The position numbers were made by a program, and so were the translations under genes. 64,000 nt of DNA from CALBPI01 sp039821645 (GTDB lineage Bacteria; Pseudomonadota; Gammaproteobacteria; Steroidobacterales; Woeseiaceae), in assembly GCA_039821645.1 (NCBI GenBank), contig JBCBNU010000010.1:1-64000 (forward strand), in the 5' to 3' direction. Under the pieces are notes generated by a model. It ran no database searches and was not told where the DNA came from. It saw only the letters and a program-made list of their open reading frames with translations. Shown piece after piece: positions 9,120-17,626 of this stretch; position 1 is the first letter of the stretch; each line of letters starts with the position of its first letter.

Positions 9120-9141
9120 CCGCAACCGGAGCTCAAGACCG

Positions 9142-9960
9142 ATGAACATCAGGGAAACCATTGAAAACGCCTGGGATGAACGCGCAACGCTGACCCCTAG
9201 CAACGCGGATGTCGTCAAGGCTGTCGACCACGCGCTAGGACAGCTCGACAGCGGCGCCTCGCGGGTAGCCGAACCGACGGCCGATGGCTGGGTTGTCAAT
9301 GAGTGGTTGAAAAAAGCTGTCTTGCTCTCATTCAGACTTCGAGACAACACCCTGATTGAAGAACGCGCCAATCGCTTTTTCGATAAGGTGCCATTGAAAT
9401 ACGCGCAGTACAGCGAAGAGGATTTTCGACGAGACGGCGTTCGGGTAGTGCCAGATGCGGTGGTTCGACAGGGTGCTTACGTCGGCAAAGATGTCGTCCT
9501 GATGCCGAGCTACACCAACATCGGCGCCTATATCGACTCCGGCACTATGGTCGACACATGGGCAACCGTCGGCAGTTGCGCGCAGATTGGATGCAATGTG
9601 CATTTGTCCGGTGGAGTAGGCATTGGCGGCGTGCTGGAACCGCTGCAAGCGACACCGACCATTATCGAGGACGACTGCTTCATCGGCGCGCGCTCCGAGA
9701 TCGTCGAAGGGGTGGTCGTTGAGGCCGGCAGTGTCATTTCGATGGGCGTGTTCATCGGCCAAAGCACACGCATTTATGACCGGGAAACAGGCACCATCAC
9801 GTACGGGCGTGTGCCTGCGGGCAGCGTCGTCGTCCCCGGCAACCTGCCTTCAGCAGACGGCAGCTACTCGCTCTACGCAGCGATCATTGTCAAACGCGTA
9901 GACGCCAAGACACGTGCGAAGGTGGGGTTAAACGAGTTGCTGCGGGCAGCGACCGAATGA
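9142..9960 (+). CDS. dapD: 2,3,4,5-tetrahydropyridine-2,6-dicarboxylate N-succinyltransferase
   Basis: A 272-residue trimeric left-handed beta-helix acyltransferase, the succinyl-CoA-dependent step of diaminopimelate synthesis. The start MNIRETIENAWDERATL and the hexapeptide-repeat core (YIDSGTMVDTWATVGSCAQI, then GARSEIVEGVVVEAGSVIS) are characteristic. The ATG at 9142 matches the E. coli length (274); a longer upstream frame overlaps dapC in the wrong frame. It overlaps yffB by four bases. Confidence 0.97.
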   Translation: MNIRETIENAWDERATLTPSNADVVKAVDHALGQLDSGASRVAEPTADGWVVNEWLKKAVLLSFRLRDNTLIEERANRFFDKVPLKYAQYSEEDFRRDGVRVVPDAVVRQGAYVGKDVVLMPSYTNIGAYIDSGTMVDTWATVGSCAQIGCNVHLSGGVGIGGVLEPLQATPTIIEDDCFIGARSEIVEGVVVEAGSVISMGVFIGQSTRIYDRETGTITYGRVPAGSVVVPGNLPSADGSYSLYAAIIVKRVDAKTRAKVGLNELLRAATE

Positions 9961-10307
9961 AACGCATCCTCTATGGACTCAAGCAATGCGATACCTGCCG
10001 AACAGCCATGCGGTGGATGGACGGCCACGGGCTCGCCTACACCTTCGTCGACATTCGAGCGCAGACACCGTCGACGGAGGAAATACAGAGCTGGTTGGAC
10101 GCAGTTGGCGACGCAAAATTGGTAAATCGCAGATCCACAACATGGCGCGGACTGAGCGAATCGGACCGTGCCAGCGCTGGCGGCAGTGCCGCTGCGCAAA
10201 CGCTGCAGCAGCACCCTACCCTCGTCAAGCGACCTGTCGTGGCGCTCGATTCAACGATTCTGGTGGGATTCTCTGAGGCTGACTGGGCAGCCGCGCTTCT
10301 CAAGTAG
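9957..10307 (+). CDS. yffB: ArsC/Spx-family thioredoxin-fold protein
   Basis: A 116-residue protein with an N-terminal C-x-x-C (Cys11 and Cys14 in LKQCDTCRTAMRW), followed by the ArsC-family arrangement ending VKRPVVALDSTILVGFSEADW. E. coli YffB is encoded next to dapE. It is a small glutathione-linked reductase-like protein of uncertain role, and true arsenate reduction is not implied. It starts inside dapD (ATGA) and ends four bases from the convergent pstB stop. Confidence 0.85.
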   Translation: MKRILYGLKQCDTCRTAMRWMDGHGLAYTFVDIRAQTPSTEEIQSWLDAVGDAKLVNRRSTTWRGLSESDRASAGGSAAAQTLQQHPTLVKRPVVALDSTILVGFSEADWAAALLK

Positions 10308-10311
10308 ACCG

Positions 10312-11193
10312 CTAGCCGAAACGGCCTGTGATGTAGTCTTCGGTCAGTCGATGCTGCGGATTCGTGAACACCTTGTCGGTCTCATCCACCTCAATCAACT
10401 CGCCGAGATGAAAGTAAGCCGTTCGCTGTGACACACGTGCAGCCTGCTGCATGGAGTGCGTCACAATTACAATCGCGTAGTTCTCGCGCAGCTCATCGAT
10501 GAGGTCTTCGATCTTGGCGGTAGCGATCGGATCCAAAGCCGAGCAAGGCTCATCCATGAGGATGACTTCGGGGCTTACTGCAATTGTGCGTGCGATACAC
10601 AGGCGCTGCTGCTGACCCCCTGAAAGACTCGTTCCGGTGTCATGCAGGCGATCTTTCACCTCGGTCAGGAGGCCAGCTTTCTCAAGACTTGTATGCACGA
10701 TCTCGTCAAGGTCGGCGCGGTTTTGAGCGAGCCCGTGCAGTCTAGGTCCGTAGGCGATGTTGTCGTAGATCGACTTCGGAAAAGGATTCGGTTTCTGAAA
10801 GACCATCCCAACCCGCGCACGAAGCGCGACGACGTCCATCGAACGGTCGTAGATGTCTTTACGGTCGAGCATGATACGACCCTCGACCCGTGCGCCGTCG
10901 ATCGTGTCATTCATTCGGTTCAGGCACCGGAGGAAGGTCGACTTGCCACACCCTGACGGTCCGATCAGCGCGATCACTTCGTTTCTGGCGATCTCCAGAG
11001 ACACGTTTTTGATCGCCTGGGTTTCTCCGTAGAACACATTCACGTTGTGCGCCTGAAAATACGGATCGACCACGAAGGGGCTGCCAACGGAATTGCTCTG
11101 AGGCAACGCGTCGCGGGTTCGACTCACCTCTCGTTGCGCGCTATCAGGCGCCAGGTCGGCTACGGCAGATGGATCAATTGTCAGTTCCGTCAC
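10312..11193 (-). CDS. pstB: Phosphate ABC transporter ATP-binding protein
   Basis: A 293-residue ATPase of the high-affinity phosphate importer. Walker A GPSGCGKST is at residues 78-86, the signature LSGGQQQRLCIARTIA near 190, and Walker B is followed by the Pst-specific MDEPCSALDP. About 45 residues at the N-terminus are extra relative to the E. coli protein. The start is GTG at 11193, with GAGG upstream. Last gene of pstS-pstC-pstA-pstB. Confidence 0.97.
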   Translation of the reverse strand: MTELTIDPSAVADLAPDSAQREVSRTRDALPQSNSVGSPFVVDPYFQAHNVNVFYGETQAIKNVSLEIARNEVIALIGPSGCGKSTFLRCLNRMNDTIDGARVEGRIMLDRKDIYDRSMDVVALRARVGMVFQKPNPFPKSIYDNIAYGPRLHGLAQNRADLDEIVHTSLEKAGLLTEVKDRLHDTGTSLSGGQQQRLCIARTIAVSPEVILMDEPCSALDPIATAKIEDLIDELRENYAIVIVTHSMQQAARVSQRTAYFHLGELIEVDETDKVFTNPQHRLTEDYITGRFG

Positions 11194-11245
11194 AACTTAA
11201 ACCTCTATAAAACCGAAGCTTTCCGCTTATTCCTAACGTCACGCA

Positions 11246-12529
11246 CTACCACGAACGTTCAAATTTTCGCCGCAACAAGACAGCCACGAAATTCATTAAC
11301 AACAAGAAACCCAGCAGAACGATGATCGCCGCTGAGGTTCTCTCTACAAACGCACGTTCCGGGCTGTCGGCCCACAAGTATACCTGCACTGGCAGCGCGG
11401 TGGCTGGCTCCAAAGGACTGCCCGGGATATCCACAATAAACGCGACCATACCGATCATCAACAAGGGTGCAGTTTCACCGAGGGCACGCGCCATACCGAT
11501 GATCGTGCCAGTAAGGATGCCCGGTAAAGCGAGCGGCACCACGTGTTGGAATACCGTCTGCACTTGAGAAGCTCCGAGGCCGAGTGCAGCTTCTCGAATC
11601 GACGGCGGCACCGACTTGATCGCAGCGCGCGCCGCAATGATGACCACCGGCAGCGTCATGAGCGCGAGCACCAGACCACCAACCAGTGGGGCTGAACGCG
11701 GCAGTCCCATCCAGTTGATGAACACCGCGAGTCCAAGGAGACCATAAACAATGGACGGTACTGCAGCGAGGTTGTTGATATTCACCTCGATCAGGTCGGT
11801 CCACCGATTGCGCGGGGCAAATTCTTCAAGATAAACCGCAGCAGCCACACCGATGGGAAACGCGAGCAGCACTGTAACCAGCAACATGTAAACCGAACCC
11901 ATAAAGGCCCCACGGATACCGGCAAGCTCGGGATCACGAGAGTCACCATTGACAAACAAAGCTGTGTTGAAACGGGTATAAATTCGGTTCAGGGCTTTCA
12001 GCTCATCAACCCATTGAATCTGGCGGTCACTCACAGTCCGCTGCGCTTCATCGAGGCTGGGATCGACATTGCCCTTGATCAACATGTCGATGTTCGCACT
12101 GGCAGGTACTCGCAACTCTATTTGCTCACCGATCAAGTCAGGGGCTTCGAGCACCCGCTCGCGCAGGAGGAAGCTCGATTCGGCGCTGACCAACTCCCCC
12201 ACCGCGCGTTTGTCGACACGCGTCTTCACATCGAGGAACAGTCTGGCCAGCGAGTCACGAATGACGATGTCGTAGTCGCCGCCCTCCAAAGACTCGAGAC
12301 TGCGATCTCCTTTTGGATCAACGTCAGCTGCACTCACGATCACCGGCAACACGATTTCGGTTTGGCGAAACGCACTCACGCCGTTGCTCACGATATTCGC
12401 GAAAAAAGCGACGAGAAACACAAGGCCCACAAGTACCGCAGCGAGACCATACGCGCGGAACCGTCGCTCACGGGCATAGCGACGTTTGAGCGTTTTCTCT
12501 ACGACTGCCTGGATACTGATGTCGCTCAT
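11246..12529 (-). CDS. pstA: Phosphate ABC transporter permease PstA
   Basis: A 427-residue inner-membrane permease. The first membrane segment (about residues 28-48) is followed by a long polar region to about 205, then the five-segment permease core with the coupling motif ASQVQTVFQHVVPLALPGILTG. The long insert makes it bigger than the roughly 300-residue E. coli protein and matches the larger PstA version with an N-terminal DUF3333-type region. The ATG at 12529 follows an in-frame TTG, and pstC ends 12 bases upstream. Confidence 0.95.
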   Translation of the reverse strand: MSDISIQAVVEKTLKRRYARERRFRAYGLAAVLVGLVFLVAFFANIVSNGVSAFRQTEIVLPVIVSAADVDPKGDRSLESLEGGDYDIVIRDSLARLFLDVKTRVDKRAVGELVSAESSFLLRERVLEAPDLIGEQIELRVPASANIDMLIKGNVDPSLDEAQRTVSDRQIQWVDELKALNRIYTRFNTALFVNGDSRDPELAGIRGAFMGSVYMLLVTVLLAFPIGVAAAVYLEEFAPRNRWTDLIEVNINNLAAVPSIVYGLLGLAVFINWMGLPRSAPLVGGLVLALMTLPVVIIAARAAIKSVPPSIREAALGLGASQVQTVFQHVVPLALPGILTGTIIGMARALGETAPLLMIGMVAFIVDIPGSPLEPATALPVQVYLWADSPERAFVERTSAAIIVLLGFLLLMNFVAVLLRRKFERSW

Positions 12530-12541
12530 CAATAGGCTCTG

Positions 12542-13915
12542 CTATTCATATTGCTCTCTGTACTTGCGCACGACGCGCAACCCAATGACGTTGAGCCCCA
12601 AGGTCACGAGGAACAACAACAGGCCGAGCGCAAATGCCGCCAGAGTCTTGGCACTATCGAACTCCTGATCACCAATCAGTAACGTAACGATCTGGACAGT
12701 GACTGTCGTCACGGCTTCGAACGGGTTCGCCGTCAGATTCGCCGACAATCCGGCGGCCATAACGACAATCATCGTTTCGCCGATCGCTCTCGACATCGCC
12801 AAGAGCACACCGCCTACGATCCCAGGCAGCGCAGCAGGCAGCAGCACCTGACGAATGGTCTCCGATCGCGTTGCTCCAAGTGCAAGCGAGCCGTCTTTCA
12901 TGGTCCTCGGGACTGCCGTAAGCGCATCGTCCGATAGCGAAGAGATCAGCGGGATAATCATGATTCCCATCACCAGCCCGGCCGCAAGCGCACTCTCCGA
13001 CGCCACGGTGAGCCCAACCGCTCCACCGATCTCGCGCAATATCGGTGCTACCGTCAGGGCGGCAAAAAAGCCATAGACCACGGTAGGAATACCCGCGAGC
13101 ACCTCGAGCAGTGGCTTAGCCACAGAACGGAATGACTCCGGAGCATACTCCGACAGGTAAACGGCGGTCATCAGCCCGACCGGTGTTGCAATAATCATGG
13201 CTATCGCCGTGATCAATAAGGTTCCAGCAAACAAGGGAACCGCACCGAATGTGCCGGAGCCACCTACCTGGTCGGCCCGAATCGCCGTTTGCGGACTCCA
13301 CTCAAGCCCGAAAAGAAAATCAGTGATCGGAACCGTGCCAAAAAACCGAGTCGCCTCAACCAGTACTGAGGCTACGATACCGACGGTGGTCAGCACTGCG
13401 ATCGAAGAAGCCAGAAAAAGCAGTGTGCGCACGAATCGCTCGACACTGTGTCGAGCCGCGAACTTCGGACCGATGCGCCAGATACTGAACGTCGCACCCG
13501 CCGCGATTAGCGCGAATACGAATCCGGTCAACAAACGCGAAGCGGTCGCCTTCAAATTGTTATAGCGTTCCGCTAGTTCAATGACGGCCGGATCATCGGT
13601 GACAGCGACACCGGATGCCACGTTACGTATCTCGTTGAGTGCCAGACTGGCGTTGCCGGCCGCCTGCTCGATGACCTCTGCCGGCAGCATTTGGTTCATC
13701 CGCAACTCGATAACCCGAGTCGACAGAATCGACCAGAACAGCAGTACCATCAGTACCGGGATAACCACCCAAAGTAGCGAGTAAACGCCGTAGTAGCCCG
13801 GCAGGGAGGTGAGGCGCTTGCGGTGGTCGACCATCGAGAGCGCCCGCCGACTACCCACGTAATACAGCACGCTGCCCGACAATGCGGCAATGATGATCAG
13901 CGTCAATGGCTCCAT
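12542..13915 (-). CDS. pstC: Phosphate ABC transporter permease PstC
   Basis: A 457-residue permease partner of PstA. It has an extra N-terminal membrane segment and periplasmic stretch, then the permease core with VYLSEYAPESFRSVAKPLLE and the EAA-like loop ALGATRSETIRQVLLPAALP. The ATG at 13915 has GGAG six bases upstream. Length and topology match the large-subunit variant found together with the large PstA. Confidence 0.95.
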   Translation of the reverse strand: MEPLTLIIIAALSGSVLYYVGSRRALSMVDHRKRLTSLPGYYGVYSLLWVVIPVLMVLLFWSILSTRVIELRMNQMLPAEVIEQAAGNASLALNEIRNVASGVAVTDDPAVIELAERYNNLKATASRLLTGFVFALIAAGATFSIWRIGPKFAARHSVERFVRTLLFLASSIAVLTTVGIVASVLVEATRFFGTVPITDFLFGLEWSPQTAIRADQVGGSGTFGAVPLFAGTLLITAIAMIIATPVGLMTAVYLSEYAPESFRSVAKPLLEVLAGIPTVVYGFFAALTVAPILREIGGAVGLTVASESALAAGLVMGIMIIPLISSLSDDALTAVPRTMKDGSLALGATRSETIRQVLLPAALPGIVGGVLLAMSRAIGETMIVVMAAGLSANLTANPFEAVTTVTVQIVTLLIGDQEFDSAKTLAAFALGLLLFLVTLGLNVIGLRVVRKYREQYE

Positions 13916-13940
13916 GAATTCTCCAGCGGGACCCTGACCG

Positions 13941-14984
13941 TCACAGACGCACTGGGCTTAGTGCGAGCACGCTGGCAAGCACTTGAGCACGTTCCGATAA
14001 CGGAAGTGGAATCAGACCGCGGTCTGCAAGGTACCCATCATCGCCCGACGCACGTGGACTTGTAAACTCGGCAAGAAATGCCCGCAGGCCCGGAATGACG
14101 TCGACGTGCGCACGCTTCACGTAAAAGTAGAGCGGTCTGGAGACGGGATAGGAACCGTTGGCGATGTTGCCGAAGGTCGGCAAATATCCATCGACGGTCG
14201 CTCCCTGCACCTTCTCCGCGTTCTGATCGAGAAAGCTGAAGCCAAAGATGCCCAGCGCGGCGGGGTTGGCGTTAAGCTTCTGAACGATCAGATTATCGTT
14301 CTCCCCGGCCTCGATGAATAAGCCATCCTCTCGAACGGTATGGCAAATACTCTTGAAATCGTCAGCGTTCGTTTCTTCCAGATGCTCGATCCACGCAAAC
14401 GTCGAGCACCCACCTTCCATCGCTAGCTCGACGAACGCATCGCGCGTCCCCGAGGTCGGCGGCGGCCCGAGTACTTCGATCCGCCGGTCCGGGAGACTCG
14501 GGTCGATCTCTGACCAGCGCTCATAAGGATTCTCAACCAACCGTTCCGCGCCGCTGGGGTCGGGTACACGCTCAGCCAATGCCAACCAGATCTGGCGGCG
14601 GGTCAGTGCCATTCGCTCCTCACCCACCGCATTCGCCATGACGATACCGTCGTAGCCGACTTTCACCTCCACCACATCAAAGACGCCGTTAGAGGCACAT
14701 AACTTGAGTTCTGATGCCTTGACTCTGCGCGAGCTGTTCGTGATGTCGGGATAGCTCACCCCAATGCCGTTGCAGAACAGCTTGAAACCACCCCCTGAGC
14801 CTGTGGCCTCAACCTTCGGCGTTTTGAACTGAGAACGGCGACCGAATCGCTCTGCGACAACCGTCGAAAATGGAAAAACAGTAGAGGATCCAACGATCTC
14901 AATGTAATCGCGTCCCTCCTGTGCTGTGGCCGCACCGCAAAACACTACTGTGCTCAGGAACAGCCATACGACCGTCGCTCTCAC
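13941..14984 (-). CDS. pstS: Periplasmic phosphate-binding protein PstS
   Basis: A 347-residue substrate-binding protein. The signal peptide covers about residues 1-21 (MRATVVWLFLSTVVFCGAATA) and has no lipobox, so the protein is soluble in the periplasm. The phosphate-binding region EIVGSSTVFPFSTVVAERF follows directly, with VEATGSGGGFKLFC and PPTSGTRDAFVELA later. The start codon is GTG at 14984 with GGGGGAG upstream. A Pho-box-like promoter precedes it, which fits PhoB control. Confidence 0.95.
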   Translation of the reverse strand: MRATVVWLFLSTVVFCGAATAQEGRDYIEIVGSSTVFPFSTVVAERFGRRSQFKTPKVEATGSGGGFKLFCNGIGVSYPDITNSSRRVKASELKLCASNGVFDVVEVKVGYDGIVMANAVGEERMALTRRQIWLALAERVPDPSGAERLVENPYERWSEIDPSLPDRRIEVLGPPPTSGTRDAFVELAMEGGCSTFAWIEHLEETNADDFKSICHTVREDGLFIEAGENDNLIVQKLNANPAALGIFGFSFLDQNAEKVQGATVDGYLPTFGNIANGSYPVSRPLYFYVKRAHVDVIPGLRAFLAEFTSPRASGDDGYLADRGLIPLPLSERAQVLASVLALSPVRL

Positions 14985-15015
14985 CTGGCGACTCCCCCTC
15001 TTAGGTTATTGGCGC

Positions 15016-15049
15016 ACGATATAGCCCCTACATTACGGAATTGTTTCAG
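15016..15049 (-). promoter_or_regulatory. Pho box and -10 element of pstS
   Basis: On the minus strand two 7-mers 11 bases apart, CTGAAAC and CCGTAAT (plus 15032-15049), resemble the PhoB repeat CTGTCAT. Ten bases further down is TATCGT (15016-15021), a fair -10. A weaker third repeat, CTTAGAC, lies another 11 bases upstream (15054-15060). Spacing is as in E. coli PhoB-activated promoters, where the box replaces the -35. Confidence 0.5.
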
Positions 15050-15121
15050 TCACGTCTAAGCTCCCGAAAATTAAGGGACAGATGGTTTGTGCAACGCAGC
15101 GTTTTATGCGAAGTTCCGCGC

Positions 15122-16282
15122 ATGACAGCTCAAGCCGCAATCGATTTAACGCGCGAACTTATTGAGCGCGAATCAGTGACACCGGAAGACGCGGGTTGCC
15201 AGAATCTGCTTGGTGACCGTCTTCGTAACATCGGGTTTCGCTGCGAATACATGCGCTTCGGTGACCCAGCAGCACCTACAGACAACCTATGGGCGAGACT
15301 CGGCGATGCCTCACCGGTACTTTGCTTCGCAGGACACACCGACGTGGTGCCGCCGGGAGACCTTTCGCAATGGAATACACCGCCCTTCCAGCCCGTGGAA
15401 ACCGACGGTCTGCTCTATGGACGCGGCGCCGCGGATATGAAGGCAAGTCTCGCCGCCATGACCATCGCCGCAGAGCGTTTTATCGCCTCTGGGCAGCACA
15501 CGCGGGGATCGTTGGCTTTCCTGATCACGAGTGATGAGGAAGGGCCAGCACGCGACGGGACGCTGAAGGTGATGGAAACGCTGTCCGCCCGCGATGAACA
15601 CATCGACTGGTGTGTTGTGGGCGAGCCATCCAGCCAGAGCGATTTGGGTGACCTCATCCGTATCGGTCGGCGAGGTTCGATGAGCGGCATGCTCACAGTC
15701 AAGGGCATTCAGGGTCACGTCGCCTATCAGCAGCTGGCGCGCAACCCGATTCAGGATTTCGCCCCGGTGCTCGACGCGCTCTACAAGCTGCCGCTCGATG
15801 ACGGTAACGACCACTTCCCGCCCACGACTTTTCAGGTGGTGCAGCTTGAAGCAGGCACCGGCGCGCCGAATGTGACACCGGCGACGCTCTATTGTCGGTT
15901 CAACTTCCGCTACTCGACAGAATGGCATTACACCGAGTTACAGAAGCTGGTTCGGGAGACTCTGGAGAAATTCGATATCGACTTCGACCTGAAATGGCAT
16001 CTGTCAGGCGAGCCTTTTCTCACCCACCCGGGATTGCTGACCGACACAGTCAGCGACGCAATCAACAAACACACCGGGCGGCGCCCCGAACTCTCGACCG
16101 GGGGCGGCACTTCCGACGGTCGGTTCATCGCACCAACGGGCACTCATGTGGTGGAACTCGGACCGATCAATGCATCCATCCACAAGGTGAACGAACACGT
16201 TCGCACCGTGGACATCGGTGTGCTTGCCGATATCTACGAAAGCATCATGGTGCGCATGTTGGGAAGTCAGGCGTCAGACTGA
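15122..16282 (+). CDS. dapE: Succinyl-diaminopimelate desuccinylase
   Basis: A 386-residue M20 metallopeptidase releasing LL-diaminopimelate. The metal ligands and catalytic acid are visible: His72 and Asp74 in CFAGHTDVVPPGD, Asp105 in GRGAADMKASLAA, Glu139-Glu140 in TSDEEGPA, and the C-terminal His in ASIHKVNEHV. The ATG at 15122 gives normal length; the longer frame adds an Arg-rich leader without family likeness. It stands alone on the plus strand between the two halves of the phosphate block, away from dapC-dapD-yffB. Confidence 0.96.
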   Translation: MTAQAAIDLTRELIERESVTPEDAGCQNLLGDRLRNIGFRCEYMRFGDPAAPTDNLWARLGDASPVLCFAGHTDVVPPGDLSQWNTPPFQPVETDGLLYGRGAADMKASLAAMTIAAERFIASGQHTRGSLAFLITSDEEGPARDGTLKVMETLSARDEHIDWCVVGEPSSQSDLGDLIRIGRRGSMSGMLTVKGIQGHVAYQQLARNPIQDFAPVLDALYKLPLDDGNDHFPPTTFQVVQLEAGTGAPNVTPATLYCRFNFRYSTEWHYTELQKLVRETLEKFDIDFDLKWHLSGEPFLTHPGLLTDTVSDAINKHTGRRPELSTGGGTSDGRFIAPTGTHVVELGPINASIHKVNEHVRTVDIGVLADIYESIMVRMLGSQASD

Positions 16283-16292
16283 CGAAATCTCG

Positions 16293-16811
16293 TTAGGCGA
16301 GTACTGCTGAGGGGTCGCGGCGAGAGGCTCTGAAGCGCACGTTCGCCAGCAAAAACCAGCTGACCAACGCGGCGAGCGAAATCAGCACCCACATTGGCAT
16401 GCTGAGCGACAGAAATCGCCATGTGACCTCTGCGCACTCGCCAGATGCAGTGAGTATCTCACTAAGCGCGTTCAGGAACCCCACAGTCTCCATCAGGTAC
16501 TCGAGTGACGCACCCCCACAAGAGGGCACTTGATCGGCCGGTAGGCTTTGAAGCCAGACGTGGCGCCCTGCGACCGCCATCCCCAACCCACCGAGTACCG
16601 CACCCAGGCCGGCATATACGTATCGACCACCACCCTTTGGATTGTGAAGCGCGGCAATCAGTGCGACCAGACCCAGTCCGATCACAGCCATCCTCTGGAA
16701 TATGCACAGCGGGCATGGATAGAGGCCGAGCACGTGCTCGGAGTACAAAGCATACGCCATCAAAGCGGCGCAGACCCCGAAAGTCAGGAAATTCGCCAGC
16801 CTTCGACTCAA
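16293..16811 (-). CDS. dsbB: Disulfide bond formation protein B
   Basis: A 172-residue four-helix inner-membrane protein that passes electrons from DsbA to quinone. The first redox pair is C33-x-x-C36 (YPCPLCIFQRM) and the second is Cys98 and Cys126 (VPSCGG, SGECAEV), in the right periplasmic loops. The only start giving the first helix is TTG at 16811, nine bases after the phoU stop. It is the last gene of phoB-phoR-phoU-dsbB and converges with dapE. Confidence 0.93.
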   Translation of the reverse strand: MSRRLANFLTFGVCAALMAYALYSEHVLGLYPCPLCIFQRMAVIGLGLVALIAALHNPKGGGRYVYAGLGAVLGGLGMAVAGRHVWLQSLPADQVPSCGGASLEYLMETVGFLNALSEILTASGECAEVTWRFLSLSMPMWVLISLAALVSWFLLANVRFRASRRDPSAVLA

Positions 16812-16820
16812 GAATTCGAC

Positions 16821-17537
16821 TCAGCGACCAATGAGATCAAGATCGACATCTTCGACCGCGGTGTGCCGCACATCTTTGCCGTGGACCATGTAGATGACGT
16901 ATTCCCCAATATTCTTGGCGTGATCACCGATACGCTCTAGCGAGCGGGCCGCCCAGGTCACATTCATCACGCGCTGGATGGTACGCGGGTCTTCCATCAT
17001 GAACGTAATGCACTGTCGCTGGATCATCTCGTAGTTCCTATCGACTTCCTCATCGTCTTTTACAACCTCGAGCGCCGCACTGCCATCCAGACGCGCGAAA
17101 GCATCCATCGACGCCTTCAGCATTGCCCGGACGAGGTTACCCATAGTGCGCAACTCGCTGTAGGAACCTGCAGGTCGATCCATGTTGGCCAGTTTCGATG
17201 CCAAAAAACCGATTTTCTCAGCCTCATCGCCGATACGTTCAAGATCCGTGATGGTCTTAACGATCGCGATGATCAGCCGCAGGTCAGAAGCGGTGGGGCC
17301 ACGGGTAGCGAGAATGCGGCTGCACTCCTCGTCGATCGAAACCTCGAAACTGTTGACCTTGTAGTCGTCGTGAGCAACCCGCAAACCCAGTTCGCTGTTA
17401 CCCGAAACCACCGCATCGATGGCTTTGGCAAGCTGCGTCTCAACGAGCCCGCCCATGGCAAGCACGCTGTTTCTCAGGTCTTCAAGGTCTTTATTGAAGC
17501 GCTTGGAGATATGGTGATTCAAATCCAGCGTATTCAT
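16821..17537 (-). CDS. phoU: Phosphate signalling protein PhoU
   Basis: A 238-residue all-helical negative regulator linking the Pst transporter to PhoR. Two PhoU repeats are visible: FNKDLEDLRNSVLAMGGLVE near the start and LVRAMLKASMDAFARLD in the second half. The repeat motif ERIGDEAEKI and its counterpart ERIGDHAKNIGEYVIY are the metal-binding E-x-x-x-D signatures. The ATG at 17537 has AGAGGGA upstream and is preferred over the frame's first ATG eight codons earlier. In E. coli phoU ends the pst operon; here it follows phoR. Confidence 0.96.
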   Translation of the reverse strand: MNTLDLNHHISKRFNKDLEDLRNSVLAMGGLVETQLAKAIDAVVSGNSELGLRVAHDDYKVNSFEVSIDEECSRILATRGPTASDLRLIIAIVKTITDLERIGDEAEKIGFLASKLANMDRPAGSYSELRTMGNLVRAMLKASMDAFARLDGSAALEVVKDDEEVDRNYEMIQRQCITFMMEDPRTIQRVMNVTWAARSLERIGDHAKNIGEYVIYMVHGKDVRHTAVEDVDLDLIGR

Positions 17538-17590
17538 CTGCTGTCCCTCTTTCGGTTCCATCGAAAGTCAGAAAAACTCTATATGATTCG

Positions 17591-17596
17591 AGTATA
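17591..17596 (-). promoter_or_regulatory. Possible -10 box for phoU
   Basis: TATACT on the minus strand, about 54 bases upstream of the phoU ATG in the 89-base phoR-phoU gap. It is one mismatch from the sigma70 consensus. No good -35 or Pho box accompanies it, so an internal phoU-dsbB promoter is only possible. Confidence 0.25.
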
Positions 17597-17626
17597 GCAG
17601 CGTCAGAGCCAGTGCATTGGCGTCAT